Shown here one piece after another: positions 54,207 through 64,000 of a stretch of DNA of 64,000 bases. The stretch is from the NCBI GenBank assembly GCA_016744775.1, contig JADGDS010000001.1:491642-555641 (forward strand), written 5' to 3'. The notes beneath the pieces were generated by a model. That model had not been told where the DNA came from. It did not search any database and saw only the letters and a program-made list of their open reading frames with translations. Position numbers and translations under genes: made by a program. The number at the start of each line of letters is the position of its first letter. Positions within the stretch are counted from its first letter, which is position 1. Source of the stretch: Candidatus Marithrix sp. Its GTDB lineage: Bacteria > Pseudomonadota > Gammaproteobacteria > Beggiatoales > Beggiatoaceae.

Positions 54207-54996
54207 ACAACGTATATTCACAGCTATAGTTCTAATTCCCATAATATTATGGATATTAACTTTATCTTCGCAAACCTTAGCGTGGGTAATGGCTATATTC
54301 GTCCTAATTGGAGCATGGGAATGGGCAGGTTTATCTAATTTGATACGCAGTATCTATAGCTTGCTATTTGGTTTAAGTCTCTTTATAATTTATTATTTCT
54401 GGTCTTATATTAATATTGATTATATATTGTATATTGCATGTTTATGGTGGCTAATAGCATTATATTGGATCTTAGCTTATCAACAAAATCATAATCATCT
54501 ACCAACTTCACCACTAATTAAGGCTGTTTTAGGTTTTTTTATATTAATACCACCTTGGATAGCATTATTAAGTCTTCATCATGAAGATCGACAGTGGGTA
54601 ATTTTTTTATTAGTTTTAATTTGGTCTGCTGATATAGGGGCTTATTTTACTGGTAAAAAATGGGGACAAACCAAATTAGCTGATAAAATCAGCCCGGGGA
54701 AAAGCTGGGAAGGTGTTGCAGGCGCATTATTCATAAGCTTATTAGTTGCATTAAGTTATGCCATCTTTAATTCAATGCCATTAATGACATTGCTAGGTTT
54801 TATGCTATTATGTTTAATTACGGTAATCGCTTCAATTATAGGTGATTTATTAGAAAGTTTATTTAAACGTCAGGTGGGCATGAAAGATAGTAGTCAAATA
54901 TTACCCGGTCATGGTGGGGTATTAGATCGTATTGATAGTTTAACATCAGCGGCACCGATTTTTGTTTTAGGATTAATAATAGGAAAACTGCTTTGA
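54199..54996 (+). CDS. cdsA: Phosphatidate cytidylyltransferase
   Basis: A 265-residue membrane enzyme that makes CDP-diacylglycerol. It has about seven membrane helices and the family signature near the C-terminus: [25 protein letters not shown]. The polar [18 protein letters not shown] lies near residue 160. The gene overlaps both neighbours by a few bases. Confidence 0.97.
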   Translation: MLKQRIFTAIVLIPIILWILTLSSQTLAWVMAIFVLIGAWEWAGLSNLIRSIYSLLFGLSLFIIYYFWSYINIDYILYIACLWWLIALYWILAYQQNHNHLPTSPLIKAVLGFFILIPPWIALLSLHHEDRQWVIFLLVLIWSADIGAYFTGKKWGQTKLADKISPGKSWEGVAGALFISLLVALSYAIFNSMPLMTLLGFMLLCLITVIASIIGDLLESLFKRQVGMKDSSQILPGHGGVLDRIDSLTSAAPIFVLGLIIGKLL

Positions 54997-56156
54997 CTGG
55001 TATAACTATATTGGGAGCTACTGGTAGCATTGGTCTTAATACTCTTAATGTTATCAAACAACATCCACAAAAATTTGAAGTAATCGCGCTAACAGCAAAT
55101 TTACAAGTTTCTCGTTTAGAACAATTATGTTTAGAATGGTCTCCTCGCTATGCAGTGATGGCAGATACTGATGCCGCTGAACAACTAGAACAACGTTTAA
55201 AACAACTAAATTCTCCAGTTAAAGTTTTAAGCGGCATAGATGGACTTACTTTTGTAGCCAGTTTATCCGAAGTCAGTGTAGTTATGGCAGCTATAGTTGG
55301 TAGCGCCGGCTTATTACCTACTTTAGCAGCGGCTAAAGCAGGAAAACGAATTTTATTGGCAAATAAAGAAGCATTAGTCATGTCAGGGCAATTATTTATG
55401 GATGCCGTGCGTGAAAATGGTGCCGAATTATTACCAATTGATAGTGAACATAACGCGATTTTCCAATGTATGCCTGCATTGAAAATGCAGGGTGTTATTC
55501 GTATTTTATTAACTGCTTCAGGTGGACCTTTTCGCACTACACCTATTGAACAATTAGATACTGTGACACCTGAACAAGCTGTTGCTCATCCTAATTGGAG
55601 CATGGGTAGTAAAATATCAGTAGATTCAGCTACTATGATGAATAAAGGTTTAGAAGTCATAGAAGCAGGCTGGTTATTTACCGCTAAGCCTGAACAAATT
55701 GAAGTAGTCATACATCCTCAAAGTATAATTCACTCACTAGTTGAATATCTTGATGGTTCAGTACTAGCACAACTAGGTAATCCTGATATGCGTACCCCAA
55801 TAGCTCATGGTTTAGCATGGCCTGCACGTATTAGTTCTGGTGTTTCTCGCCTAAATTTATTTGACATTGCCCGTTTAGATTTTGAAAAAGTTGACTTTCA
55901 GAAATTCCCTTGTTTACAATTAGCCTATGATGCGATGTTAGCAGGTGGCACTAGTAGCACCATTTTAAATGCCGCTAATGAAATTGCAGTACAAGCATTT
56001 TTAGATGGTAATTTAGCTTTTACTAAGATTCCTAAGATCATTGAAGATACTTTATCTAAGCTAACTGCACGTCTAGCAACATCATTAGATATTATTCTTG
56101 AAGATGATAAACAAGCTCGTAATTTAGCCATACAAATAGTAAATCAAAATATATAA
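54993..56156 (+). CDS. dxr: 1-deoxy-D-xylulose 5-phosphate reductoisomerase
   Basis: A 387-residue enzyme of the non-mevalonate isoprenoid pathway. It has an N-terminal NADPH site [28 protein letters not shown] near 120, [14 protein letters not shown] near 143 and [27 protein letters not shown] near 194-220. The start is TTG, which overlaps the cdsA stop. It supplies precursors for the neighbouring uppS product. Confidence 0.97.
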   Translation: MTGITILGATGSIGLNTLNVIKQHPQKFEVIALTANLQVSRLEQLCLEWSPRYAVMADTDAAEQLEQRLKQLNSPVKVLSGIDGLTFVASLSEVSVVMAAIVGSAGLLPTLAAAKAGKRILLANKEALVMSGQLFMDAVRENGAELLPIDSEHNAIFQCMPALKMQGVIRILLTASGGPFRTTPIEQLDTVTPEQAVAHPNWSMGSKISVDSATMMNKGLEVIEAGWLFTAKPEQIEVVIHPQSIIHSLVEYLDGSVLAQLGNPDMRTPIAHGLAWPARISSGVSRLNLFDIARLDFEKVDFQKFPCLQLAYDAMLAGGTSSTILNAANEIAVQAFLDGNLAFTKIPKIIEDTLSKLTARLATSLDIILEDDKQARNLAIQIVNQNI

Positions 56157-56158
56157 AC

Positions 56159-57475
56159 ATGTTATTTATACAAGCATTACTCGCTTTTATTGTAGTGATC
56201 GGCATTTTAGTAACCGTACACGAATTTGGTCATTATTGGGTTGCACGACGCTTAGGTGTCAAAATATTAAAATTTTCAATAGGTTTTGGTCCATCACTAT
56301 GGTCACGTACTCTTGGTAAAGATAAAACAGAATTTGCAATTGCTGCCATTCCATTAGGCGGCTATGTAAAAATGCTCGACGAACGTGAAGGTGAAGTCGC
56401 AGCTGAAGAATTAGATCGTGCTTTTAATCAACAATCTTTAAAAGTACGTAGCGCAATTGTATTCGCTGGTCCATTATTTAACTTCTTATTTGCAATTATT
56501 GCTTATACTATGATGTATATGGTTGGAGTTTCAGGCATGAAAGCAATAGTTGGTGAAGTTAGCCCTGAAAGTTTAGCAGAACAAGCAGGATTTGTTTCTG
56601 GCTACCAAATTGTTGCTGTTAATGAACAACCTGCTACTCGCTGGGATAGCGTAATGGAAACATCTTTAAAAGAATTACTGGACAATAAACAACAACTAGT
56701 TTATTCAATAAAAGATCATTATGATTTAACTATACCAGTTAATAACATTAGTATTGATGATATTGCCGAAGGACAATTCTTTGAAAAAATAGGTTTTCAA
56801 CCATATCGTCCACCATGGCCAGCAATTATTGGTGAAATAATGCCAAATAGTGCCGCTGAAAAAGCAGGTTTAAAATATGGCGATAAAATCATTAGCATGG
56901 ATAACAAGCCAGTTAAAGATTGGCAAAGTTGGGCTAAATATATCACTGAAAATCCAGATAAGAATATCTCTACAATAATTGAACGCGATCAACAACAAAT
57001 AGATTTAACTCTAAAGCCTGATAATATTAATGGTAAAGGACGAATGGGGGTTTATGCACCTTATTATGTCACCGAAAGTTATAGTTTATGGCCAGCATTT
57101 ATTAATGGTATAAATAAAACATGGGACATGAGTGTATTAACCTTAAACCTGATGGCTAAAATGTTGACGCTACAAGTATCATATGAACATATTAGTGGAC
57201 CAATAAGCATTGCTCAATATGCAGGACAATCAGCTCAATTAGGTTTTAATGTATTCTTATCCTTTTTAGCCATAGTAAGTATAAGTTTAGGTGTCATTAA
57301 TCTATTGCCAATTCCTGTACTTGATGGGGGTCATTTATTTTTATATTTTATAGAATTTATTAAAGGTAGCCCGGTTACAGAAACAACTGAAATGTTGTTA
57401 CAACAAATTGGTCTGGTGCTATTACTAAGTTTAATGGGATTAGCAATATTTAATGATTTGCAAAGAATATTATGA
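56159..57475 (+). CDS. rseP: Site-2 intramembrane zinc protease RseP
   Basis: A 438-residue membrane protease that cuts RseA in the sigma-E envelope stress pathway. The HEFGH zinc motif lies near residues 22-26, the second PDZ domain near 215-290 and the C-terminal LLPIPVLDGGHLF motif near 382. Two PDZ domains are present, as usual. It overlaps bamA by 4 bases. Confidence 0.96.
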   Translation: MLFIQALLAFIVVIGILVTVHEFGHYWVARRLGVKILKFSIGFGPSLWSRTLGKDKTEFAIAAIPLGGYVKMLDEREGEVAAEELDRAFNQQSLKVRSAIVFAGPLFNFLFAIIAYTMMYMVGVSGMKAIVGEVSPESLAEQAGFVSGYQIVAVNEQPATRWDSVMETSLKELLDNKQQLVYSIKDHYDLTIPVNNISIDDIAEGQFFEKIGFQPYRPPWPAIIGEIMPNSAAEKAGLKYGDKIISMDNKPVKDWQSWAKYITENPDKNISTIIERDQQQIDLTLKPDNINGKGRMGVYAPYYVTESYSLWPAFINGINKTWDMSVLTLNLMAKMLTLQVSYEHISGPISIAQYAGQSAQLGFNVFLSFLAIVSISLGVINLLPIPVLDGGHLFLYFIEFIKGSPVTETTEMLLQQIGLVLLLSLMGLAIFNDLQRIL

Positions 57476-59757
57476 AATATAAACCTTTAATATTTTTGAG
57501 TCTGATTTTATTAAATAACCTTAGTTTTGCATTTGAGACATTTATTGTTAAAGATATTAATATCAAAGGATTAACGCGGATTTCAAAAGAAACGGTATTT
57601 AATTATCTAAGGATTAAACCCGGAGATAAATTTTCTCCTAATCAAGCTAGTAGTATGATTTCTACTTTATTTAAAGCTGGTTTATTTAAAGATATACGTT
57701 TAGAAAGAAACAATAATATCTTAATTGTGCGCGTTAAAGAACGTCCTGCTATTGCAAAAATTACCTTTACAGGTAATAAGGATATTGAAACTGAAGATTT
57801 ACTAAAAAGTTTAAAATCTGCAAATTTTGTAGAAGGCAGACTATTTAATCGTTCATTACTAGATAAAATTAAATTAGACTTGCAACGTCAATATTTTAAT
57901 ACAGGTAAATATGCGGTACGTTTAAAATCCACAGTGACACCATTGGCTCGTAATAGAGTTGCAATTAAAGTTGACATTTCAGAAGGTGTAGTAGCACGTA
58001 TTCATCAAATTAATTTTGTTGGTAATAAAGTAATTAGTGATGATGATTTACTTTATGAAATGAAATTAAGTACAGGGGGCTGGTTTTCTTTTATTACCAA
58101 AGATGATCAATATTCATCACTAAAATTAAGAGCAGATTTAGAAAAATTACGTTCTTATTATTTAGATCGTGGATATTTAAACTTTAATGTCGATTCAACT
58201 CAAGTATCTATTACACCAAGTAAAAAAGATATTTATATTACAGTTAATCTAACTGAAGGAGATAAATATACTGTATCTAAAATCAAATTAACTGGTAATT
58301 TTATTGTAGATCAAAAGGAATTATTTGATAAAATTACAATTAAAACTGGTGATATATTTTCTCGCAAGAAACTCACTCAAAGCCAAGAAAAAATGATAGA
58401 ACGTATTGGTGATGAAGGTTATGCTTTTGCTGATATTAATGCAGTGCCTGAAATTGACTCCAAAAATAAAACCGTAGCCTTAAATTTCTTTGTTGATCCC
58501 GGTAAAAGGGTCTATGTTCGACGAATTAACTTTAAAGGCAACTTGAAAACTCGTGATGAAGTATTACGTAGAGAAATGCGTCAAATGGAAGGTGGTTTTT
58601 TAAGTCAGAAAAAAATTAAACGTTCAAAAACTCGTTTAGAACGTTTAAGTTTTTTTGAAACAGTCAAAATTGAAACACCGCGTGTAGCTAATAGTAATGA
58701 TCAAGTTGACGTGAATTTCAATGTTGTAGAAAGACCATCAGGAAATTTAATGGCAGGAGTTGGTTATTCACAAATACAAGGTATAATCTTTAATGCTAGT
58801 ATATTACAAGATAACTTTTTAGGTTCAGGTAAACGTGTTGGAGTGACTTTTAATAACAGTCGTGTAAACACAATGTATCGTTTAAGTTATTTTAATCCTT
58901 ATACAACTATAGATGGCGTAAGTCGTGGTTTTGATGTATTTTACCGTACCATGGATGCTCAATTTGCAAATTTAAGTCGCTATGCTTCAGATGCCTATGG
59001 TACTAGACTAAATTATGGTTTTCCTATTAGTGAATATCACTATATTAGTATGGGAGCAGAAATTGATAATACCACAATTAAAACCACTACTTTTAGTGCT
59101 GATGAAGTCTTTAAATTTCTAGAACGTAATGGTAATAACTATACATCTTATCGTGTTACTGCTAATTGGAGACATGATACTCGTAATAGGGCATTGTTTC
59201 CTGATAAAGGCATGTTACAATCTTTAAATGCAGAAGTTGCATTACCAGTCAGTGATCTCAGTTTTTATAAGCTGACTTATCGTCATCAATGGTTGCATCC
59301 ATTGGTAAAAGATTATATTCTGGTATTAAAAGGACAAGTTGCATACGGTGAAGCATACGGTGATTCAACAGAATATCCGTTTTTTGAAAATTTTACCGCT
59401 GGTGGACCACGTACAGTGCGTGGTTTTCGTGGCAATACTTTGGGACCTTTAGATTCTCAAAGTTTACCTTTAGGTGGTAATTTAAGAGTGGTGGGTAATG
59501 CTGAGGTTATTTTACCAATACCATTTACTAAAAAACTACGTTCATTTAGACTTTCTGCTTTTGTAGATGTAGGTAATGTTTATGGTGTTGAAGAAGATTT
59601 TAATGCTGATCAGCTGCGTTACTCCACCGGTTTGTCTGCAATATGGTTATCTCCATTAGGAGTTTTAAGTTTTAGTTTAGCTAAACCTTTGAATGAAAAA
59701 CCCGGGGATCAGATTGAAACATTTCAATTCACAATTGGTACAACCTTTAATTGGTAA
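57472..59757 (+). CDS. bamA: Outer-membrane protein assembly factor BamA
   Basis: A 761-residue Omp85 protein that inserts beta-barrels into the outer membrane. The signal peptide ends near ..NLSFA/FETFI (about 21), followed by five POTRA repeats (about 22-420: each with a G-x-(T/N)-R/K-x motif such as GLTRISKETV) and the barrel (about 425-761) with the conserved VRGFRGN near 645 and a C-terminal phenylalanine-rich strand. The following Skp gene is its usual partner in the periplasm. Confidence 0.97.
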   Translation: MKYKPLIFLSLILLNNLSFAFETFIVKDINIKGLTRISKETVFNYLRIKPGDKFSPNQASSMISTLFKAGLFKDIRLERNNNILIVRVKERPAIAKITFTGNKDIETEDLLKSLKSANFVEGRLFNRSLLDKIKLDLQRQYFNTGKYAVRLKSTVTPLARNRVAIKVDISEGVVARIHQINFVGNKVISDDDLLYEMKLSTGGWFSFITKDDQYSSLKLRADLEKLRSYYLDRGYLNFNVDSTQVSITPSKKDIYITVNLTEGDKYTVSKIKLTGNFIVDQKELFDKITIKTGDIFSRKKLTQSQEKMIERIGDEGYAFADINAVPEIDSKNKTVALNFFVDPGKRVYVRRINFKGNLKTRDEVLRREMRQMEGGFLSQKKIKRSKTRLERLSFFETVKIETPRVANSNDQVDVNFNVVERPSGNLMAGVGYSQIQGIIFNASILQDNFLGSGKRVGVTFNNSRVNTMYRLSYFNPYTTIDGVSRGFDVFYRTMDAQFANLSRYASDAYGTRLNYGFPISEYHYISMGAEIDNTTIKTTTFSADEVFKFLERNGNNYTSYRVTANWRHDTRNRALFPDKGMLQSLNAEVALPVSDLSFYKLTYRHQWLHPLVKDYILVLKGQVAYGEAYGDSTEYPFFENFTAGGPRTVRGFRGNTLGPLDSQSLPLGGNLRVVGNAEVILPIPFTKKLRSFRLSAFVDVGNVYGVEEDFNADQLRYSTGLSAIWLSPLGVLSFSLAKPLNEKPGDQIETFQFTIGTTFNW

Positions 59758-59759
59758 TT

Positions 59760-60263
59760 ATGAAGAAAAATTATATATTTATATGTTTATTTGTTAGTAT
59801 TTTATTTTCTACTCCAGCAAGCGCAGCACTAAAAATTGGTTTTGTCAATGCAATAAAAGTAATGGAACAAGCTCCTCAAGTTGGAAAAGCTAATCTTCGT
59901 TTAGAACGAGAATTTGCACCTAGACAAAGAAAATTAGTGGCTGCTAGTAAAAGTATTAAAAATATGGAATCACGTTTAAAAAGAAGTGGTTCTACTATGA
60001 GTCAAGTACAAGCTCGTAGGTTAGAACGTAATATTAGAGATAAAAAACGTGAATTTCGTCGCCAACAAGAAGAGTTTAGAGAAGATTACAATATTCGTCG
60101 CAACGAAGAATTAGAAAAAATTCAAAAGATTATTACTAAAGTAATTCAACAATTAGCCAAAAGAGAAAGATATGATTTTATTCTCAGTGATGGAGTGGTA
60201 TGGGCTAGTAAACGTGTTGATATAACTAAAACAGTTTTAAATAAATTACGTAGGCAAAGATGA
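59760..60263 (+). CDS. skp: Periplasmic chaperone Skp/OmpH
   Basis: A 167-residue periplasmic chaperone for unfolded outer-membrane proteins. ATG 59760 is preferred over TTG 59751 because it begins the signal peptide cleanly (..TPASA/ALKIGFVNA). Residues 20-160 form the typical long basic coiled arms (RLERNIRDKKREFRRQQEEFREDYN). It overlaps lpxD by 4 bases. Confidence 0.93.
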   Translation: MKKNYIFICLFVSILFSTPASAALKIGFVNAIKVMEQAPQVGKANLRLEREFAPRQRKLVAASKSIKNMESRLKRSGSTMSQVQARRLERNIRDKKREFRRQQEEFREDYNIRRNEELEKIQKIITKVIQQLAKRERYDFILSDGVVWASKRVDITKTVLNKLRRQR

Positions 60264-61210
60264 TTCCTTTGATAGATTTGGCAAATAAAATTGGGGCTAG
60301 ATTAGAAAATGCTGCCTCAGAAAACTTGCCAATTACAGGAATTGCATCATTAAAAGGTGCAAATAAAGATACAATTAGTTTTATTTCTGATAGCCGCTAT
60401 CGTGACGATTTAATAAAATCTAAAGCTGCTGCTATTATTTTAAAAGATTCAGATAAAGCCTTTTGCAAACAAGCAATGTTAGTCATGGATAACCCTTATT
60501 TGGGTTATGCAAGGGCAGCACAATTATTTTATCCACTGCTTCATACTCCGGGCATACATAGTATGGCTTCAGTTGAAGCAGATGTTAAAATAGGAAAAAA
60601 TGTTTTTATTGGAGCTGGTTGTGTTGTAGAAAGCGGTGTTGAAATCGGTGATCATTGCCAATTGATAGCCAATGTAACTTTATGTGCTGGAACTCGTTTA
60701 GGAAAAAATGTCATTATTCATCCGGGCGCAGTAATTGGTTCAGATGGTTTTGGTAATGCTAATGATGCAGGTAAATGGGTAAAAGTACCACAATTAGGCG
60801 GCGTTTTAATAGCTGATGATGTAGAAATTGGCGCAAATACAACAATAGATAAAGGTTCCCTAGAAGATACTGTGATTGGTAAGGGAACCAAATTGGATAA
60901 TCAAATCCAAATTGGACATAATGTTCACATTGGAGAACATACAGCAGTTGCGGGTTGTGTTGGAATAGCTGGCAGCACCCATATTGGTAGCTATTGTATG
61001 ATAGCCGGAGGAGTAGGTATTTCTGGACATCTAAATCTGGTGGATTATGTACATGTAACTGCTGGTTCTATTGTTCTCCAATCCATAAAAAAACCCGGTG
61101 TTTATTCTTCAGGTACTCCTTTAGAAACTAATAAACAATGGCATAGAAATTATCATAGATTCAAATCTATAGATCAAATGGCAAAACGTTTAAAAAAGTT
61201 AGAATTATGA
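60260..61210 (+). CDS. lpxD: UDP-3-O-acylglucosamine N-acyltransferase
   Basis: A 316-residue lipid A enzyme, third step of the pathway. It has the N-terminal uridine-binding domain (1-95), then a left-handed parallel beta helix with many hexapeptide repeats, including a catalytic His in [19 protein letters not shown] near 215-233, and ends with a short helical tail ([19 protein letters not shown]). The gene is overlapped by skp and fabZ. Confidence 0.96.
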   Translation: MIPLIDLANKIGARLENAASENLPITGIASLKGANKDTISFISDSRYRDDLIKSKAAAIILKDSDKAFCKQAMLVMDNPYLGYARAAQLFYPLLHTPGIHSMASVEADVKIGKNVFIGAGCVVESGVEIGDHCQLIANVTLCAGTRLGKNVIIHPGAVIGSDGFGNANDAGKWVKVPQLGGVLIADDVEIGANTTIDKGSLEDTVIGKGTKLDNQIQIGHNVHIGEHTAVAGCVGIAGSTHIGSYCMIAGGVGISGHLNLVDYVHVTAGSIVLQSIKKPGVYSSGTPLETNKQWHRNYHRFKSIDQMAKRLKKLEL

Positions 61211-61656
61211 ATAGTATGGATATCCATCAGGTGCTTAAACACCTTCATCATCGTTATCCATTTTTATTAATTGATAGAGTACTGGATTATACAGTAGGTG
61301 ACTCTTTGACGGCGATCAAAAATGTCACCTATAATGAGCCATTTTTTCAAGGTCATTTTCCATTAAGACCAATAATGCCCGGTGTATTATTAATTGAAGC
61401 AATGGCTCAAGCAACAGGTATCTTATCATTTAAGACGGCTGAGGCTGAACCTGAAGATGATTCTTTATATTATCTAGTAGGAGTAGATAAAGCTCGTTTT
61501 AAACAACCAGTAGAACCCGGTGATCAATTATTGATTGAAGTGAAGTTAATACGCCGAACTCGTGGAATTTGGAAATATTCTGCCACTACTAAAGTTGATG
61601 ATAAAGTAGTTGCTAGTGCAGAGCTTATGTGTATGAAAAGAGAGATTGAATCTTGA
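61207..61656 (+). CDS. fabZ: 3-hydroxyacyl-ACP dehydratase FabZ
   Basis: A 149-residue hot-dog fold enzyme for fatty-acid elongation. The active-site [14 protein letters not shown] (His) near 16-29 and [23 protein letters not shown] near 48-70 (with catalytic Glu) are intact. It lies between lpxD and lpxA, which links fatty-acid and lipid A synthesis. Confidence 0.97.
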   Translation: MNSMDIHQVLKHLHHRYPFLLIDRVLDYTVGDSLTAIKNVTYNEPFFQGHFPLRPIMPGVLLIEAMAQATGILSFKTAEAEPEDDSLYYLVGVDKARFKQPVEPGDQLLIEVKLIRRTRGIWKYSATTKVDDKVVASAELMCMKREIES

Positions 61657-62426
61657 TTGATACACGCGCTGTAATTGATCCTAAAGCTGAATTAGCTGAT
61701 GATGTTTCTGTCGGTGCTTATTCAATTATCGGAGCTGATGTAGAAATAGAATCCGGTACTTGGATCGCTCCACATGTGGTATTAAAAGGTCCTATGAAAA
61801 TAGGGCATAATAATAAAATTTATCAGTTTTCTTCTTTAGGAGAAAATCCTCAAGATAAAAAATATAATGGTGAAGCTAATACCTACTTAGAAATAGGTAA
61901 TAATAATGAAATCCGTGAATATTGCACCATAAATAGAGGCACTATACAAGGCGGTGGAGTAACTCGTATTGGTGATAATAATTGGATTATGGCATATTGC
62001 CATATTGCTCATGATTGTATTGTACATAATAATACCATTTTTGCTAATGGCGCCTCATTAGCAGGGCATGTAGAAATTGAAGATTTTGTTATTTTAGGTG
62101 GTTTTGCTTTAATACATCAATTTTGCATTATGGGAACTCATAGTTTTGCTGCACCTACTTCATTGATTTTTAAAGATGTTCTACCATATGTAATGGTATG
62201 TGGAAATCGTGCGGCAGCGAATGGTTTAAATAAAGAAGGTTTAAAACGTCACGGCTTGAGTAATGATACTATTCGTGCTTTGTACCAAGCTTATAAAATC
62301 ATATATAAACAAAATATGATTAAAGATGAAGCAATTGCAGCACTTGAAGATTTAAGCCAACAATATAGTCAAGTGCGAAACATGCAACAATTTTTGCAAA
62401 ATTCTAAACGAGGTATTGTGCGTTAA
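61653..62426 (+). CDS. lpxA: UDP-N-acetylglucosamine O-acyltransferase
   Basis: A 257-residue first enzyme of lipid A synthesis. It is a left-handed beta helix of hexapeptide repeats, with the catalytic His in [14 protein letters not shown] near 116-129 and [24 protein letters not shown]. The start is TTG, overlapping the fabZ stop by 3 bases. The C-terminal 60 residues are helical, as usual. Confidence 0.97.
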   Translation: MIDTRAVIDPKAELADDVSVGAYSIIGADVEIESGTWIAPHVVLKGPMKIGHNNKIYQFSSLGENPQDKKYNGEANTYLEIGNNNEIREYCTINRGTIQGGGVTRIGDNNWIMAYCHIAHDCIVHNNTIFANGASLAGHVEIEDFVILGGFALIHQFCIMGTHSFAAPTSLIFKDVLPYVMVCGNRAAANGLNKEGLKRHGLSNDTIRALYQAYKIIYKQNMIKDEAIAALEDLSQQYSQVRNMQQFLQNSKRGIVR

Positions 62427-62430
62427 ATCA

Positions 62431-63552
62431 ATGCGTATTGGTATAGTTGCTGGTGAGTTATCAGGAGATTTATTGGGAGCTGGGCTGATTTATGCACTAA
62501 AAGCCAAATACCCGAATGCTGTAATTGAAGGCATTGGTGGTTCAAAAATGTTAGCGGCAGGTTTTCATAGCCACTTTCCTTTAGAAACTTTATCGGTAAT
62601 GGGTTTAGTGGAAGTATTGAAACACTATTTTGAGATCAAAAAATGTCATGATAGTTTAGCCGATTATTTTTTAAAACAACCACCAGATGTCTTTATTGGT
62701 ATTGATGCACCAGATTTTAATCTGAGTTTAGAATATAAGCTTAAAAAAGCAGGTATTCCGACAGTACATTATGTTAGCCCATCAGTTTGGGCATGGCGAG
62801 AATATCGTTTAGCTAAAATTGCTCGTGCTTGCGATTTAATGTTGACACTGTTTCCGTTTGAAGCTGATTATTATCATCAACATAATATTCCAGTTAAATT
62901 TGTAGGACATCCTTTAGCAGATGAAATACCTTTAGATACAGATAAAAAAGTTGCTAGAAAAAAATTAGGATTAAATACAAATGGGAAATTGATTGCATTA
63001 TTACCCGGTAGTCGATTTAATGAAGTAACTCAATTGACTAATCCTTTTTTAAAAACCGCCAATTGGTTATTAAAACAACAGCCTGATTTAGCTTTTATAG
63101 TACCCTTGGCTAATCCTAAATTAAGACAATATTTTGTTCAACAAGTGCCTAATGATTTACCGATTCATTTATTAGATGGGCAATCACATGATGTAATAGC
63201 AGCCGCTGATGTTGTATTAATGGCTTCAGGTACAGCTACCCTAGAAGCAATGTTATTAAAACGCCCAATGGTGGTAGCTTATCGTATGGCAAATATTACT
63301 TATTGGCTGGCTAAATTACTTGTGCATACTCCTTATTTTTCTTTACCCAATCTCCTTGCTAAAACACATTTAGTAGCAGAATTTATTCAAAATCAAGTTA
63401 TTACAGAAAATTTAGGTCCTGCTGTATTAGAATGCCTAAACAATCCTAAACAAGTAGAAATATTGCAAAATAGTTTTACTGAATTACATTATAATTTGAG
63501 ACAATCTGCTAATAAAGAAGCAGCGCAAGCCATATTATCATTGATAACTTAA
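62431..63552 (+). CDS. lpxB: Lipid-A-disaccharide synthase
   Basis: A 373-residue glycosyltransferase that joins two lipid A precursors. ATG 62431 (MRIGIVAGELSGDLLGAGL) is preferred to an upstream start at 62416. Family segments are GIGGSKMLAAGF, SVMGLVEVLKHYFEI, VHYVSPSVWAWREYR near 118-132 and VLMASGTATLEAMLLKRPMVVAYR near 265-288. The gene that follows starts at its stop codon. Confidence 0.96.
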   Translation: MRIGIVAGELSGDLLGAGLIYALKAKYPNAVIEGIGGSKMLAAGFHSHFPLETLSVMGLVEVLKHYFEIKKCHDSLADYFLKQPPDVFIGIDAPDFNLSLEYKLKKAGIPTVHYVSPSVWAWREYRLAKIARACDLMLTLFPFEADYYHQHNIPVKFVGHPLADEIPLDTDKKVARKKLGLNTNGKLIALLPGSRFNEVTQLTNPFLKTANWLLKQQPDLAFIVPLANPKLRQYFVQQVPNDLPIHLLDGQSHDVIAAADVVLMASGTATLEAMLLKRPMVVAYRMANITYWLAKLLVHTPYFSLPNLLAKTHLVAEFIQNQVITENLGPAVLECLNNPKQVEILQNSFTELHYNLRQSANKEAAQAILSLIT

Positions 63553-64000
63553 TGAATCCTTTTCTGCAAAAATTAATAGATGATCTAAAAGAATTTTCCT
63601 CTGACTTAATATTACCCGGTTTACATGGAACACAACAAGTATCCACAGGTATGAGTACAGTAGCAAGTACTACTGCTTTATTAAAATCTATTGACTTTTT
63701 AACCGGCTTAATACCTAAGTTACTTTCTGAGTTAGAAACTACTGATGCTACTCGTAAAGTAACTTTACATTATAGCGCATCACCGAAATATGCTAGATTT
63801 TCCCGACGTAGTTGTGATTATCAATTAGATAATAAACAAAGATTATTGCCAGCACATTGGCTTAGTGTGTTACCAATCACAGAAATTGATAGTCGCCCAT
63901 TACGTTGGTTGGTGCATTTATTAGATTTACAATCTAATGCTTTACAACAAGTACAAAATCGAACTATTAAATACATAGATGATTCTTTATTAACTCAGCA
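63552..64000 (+). CDS. Unrecognised protein after lpxB (partial)
   Basis: The ATG overlaps the lpxB stop by one base, and the frame stays open for about 149 codons to the end of the window. The N-terminal part is MNPFLQKLIDDLKEF. Later, a segment FSRRSCDYQLDNKQRLLP followed by RPLRWLVHLLDLQ has a look faintly like nuclease-associated DUF2357 proteins, but I would not assign it. In most gammaproteobacteria lpxB is followed by rnhB and dnaE, so this locus is interrupted or reordered here. The tight join to lpxB suggests co-translation. Confidence 0.6.
   Translation, partial: MNPFLQKLIDDLKEFSSDLILPGLHGTQQVSTGMSTVASTTALLKSIDFLTGLIPKLLSELETTDATRKVTLHYSASPKYARFSRRSCDYQLDNKQRLLPAHWLSVLPITEIDSRPLRWLVHLLDLQSNALQQVQNRTIKYIDDSLLTQ

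Noticed and set aside
1..64000. tRNA, rRNA or riboswitch genes
   Set aside because: No cloverleaf with conserved GTTCRA and CCA-end features, rRNA core or riboswitch consensus could be recognised in the intergenic regions.

Overview
The window is about 64 kb of AT-rich bacterial chromosome. Its core genes are gammaproteobacterial: the rpsB-tsf-pyrH-frr-uppS-cdsA-dxr-rseP-bamA-skp-lpxD-fabZ-lpxA-lpxB run, a nirBD assimilatory or ammonifying nitrite reductase, metX/metW, recC, waaF and a zf-CHCC protein. Low GC, many short palindromic repeats, a REP-associated transposase, secreted proteins of unknown role and scattered toxin-antitoxin or defence scraps all suggest a large, plastic genome such as those of the Thiotrichales/Beggiatoa-like sulfur bacteria. 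That placement is inference; no 16S or other decisive marker is present.

Layout. 1-5.6 kb: the tail of an FtsX-like permease, its ABC ATPase and a beta-barrel protein, then three secreted proteins (two of them tandem paralogues, the third with a LamG domain) and a divergent XRE regulator. 5.6-14.8 kb: nadE and nirBD, interleaved with accessory genes (CAP-domain protein, acuI-like reductase, ychJ, COG3541-type nucleotidyltransferase) and with several broken copies of nadE and nirD/nirB. 14.9-25.6 kb: an HsdM-like protein lacking the catalytic motif, fixH-like gene, a gutted RloA/RloB-like locus, waaF, a UPF0104 membrane protein, an APC permease, a TRAP large permease, an MNT/HEPN pair, metW-metX and a periplasmic protein. 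25.7-31.2 kb: secreted WD40 protein, TonB receptor, a REP transposase between REP palindromes, znuCB. 31.2-40.9 kb: AAA/DUF4143 ATPase, recC, two tandem paralogous coiled-coil proteins, rubredoxin reductase plus rubredoxin, a PII-like/CBS pair and a DUF6402-like protein. 40.9-50.3 kb: plsC-like, mltB, HEPN-like, TRAP binding protein, BI-1 protein, AlbA_2 protein, tsaD, a response-regulator/histidine-kinase hybrid, a haem lipoprotein and map. 50.4-63.6 kb: the translation/envelope super-operon, almost all overlapping genes. The window ends inside an unrecognised gene that replaces the usual rnhB after lpxB.

The main unusual pattern is genome-architectural. Colinear but internally deleted copies of nadE and nirBD lie at the edges of accessory genes, as if each insertion left behind a piece of the neighbouring core gene. 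In addition, most convergent gene pairs (8 of 11) are separated by a palindrome, drawn from several different families, which probably acts as a two-way terminator. No CRISPR array, rRNA or tRNA gene was seen.
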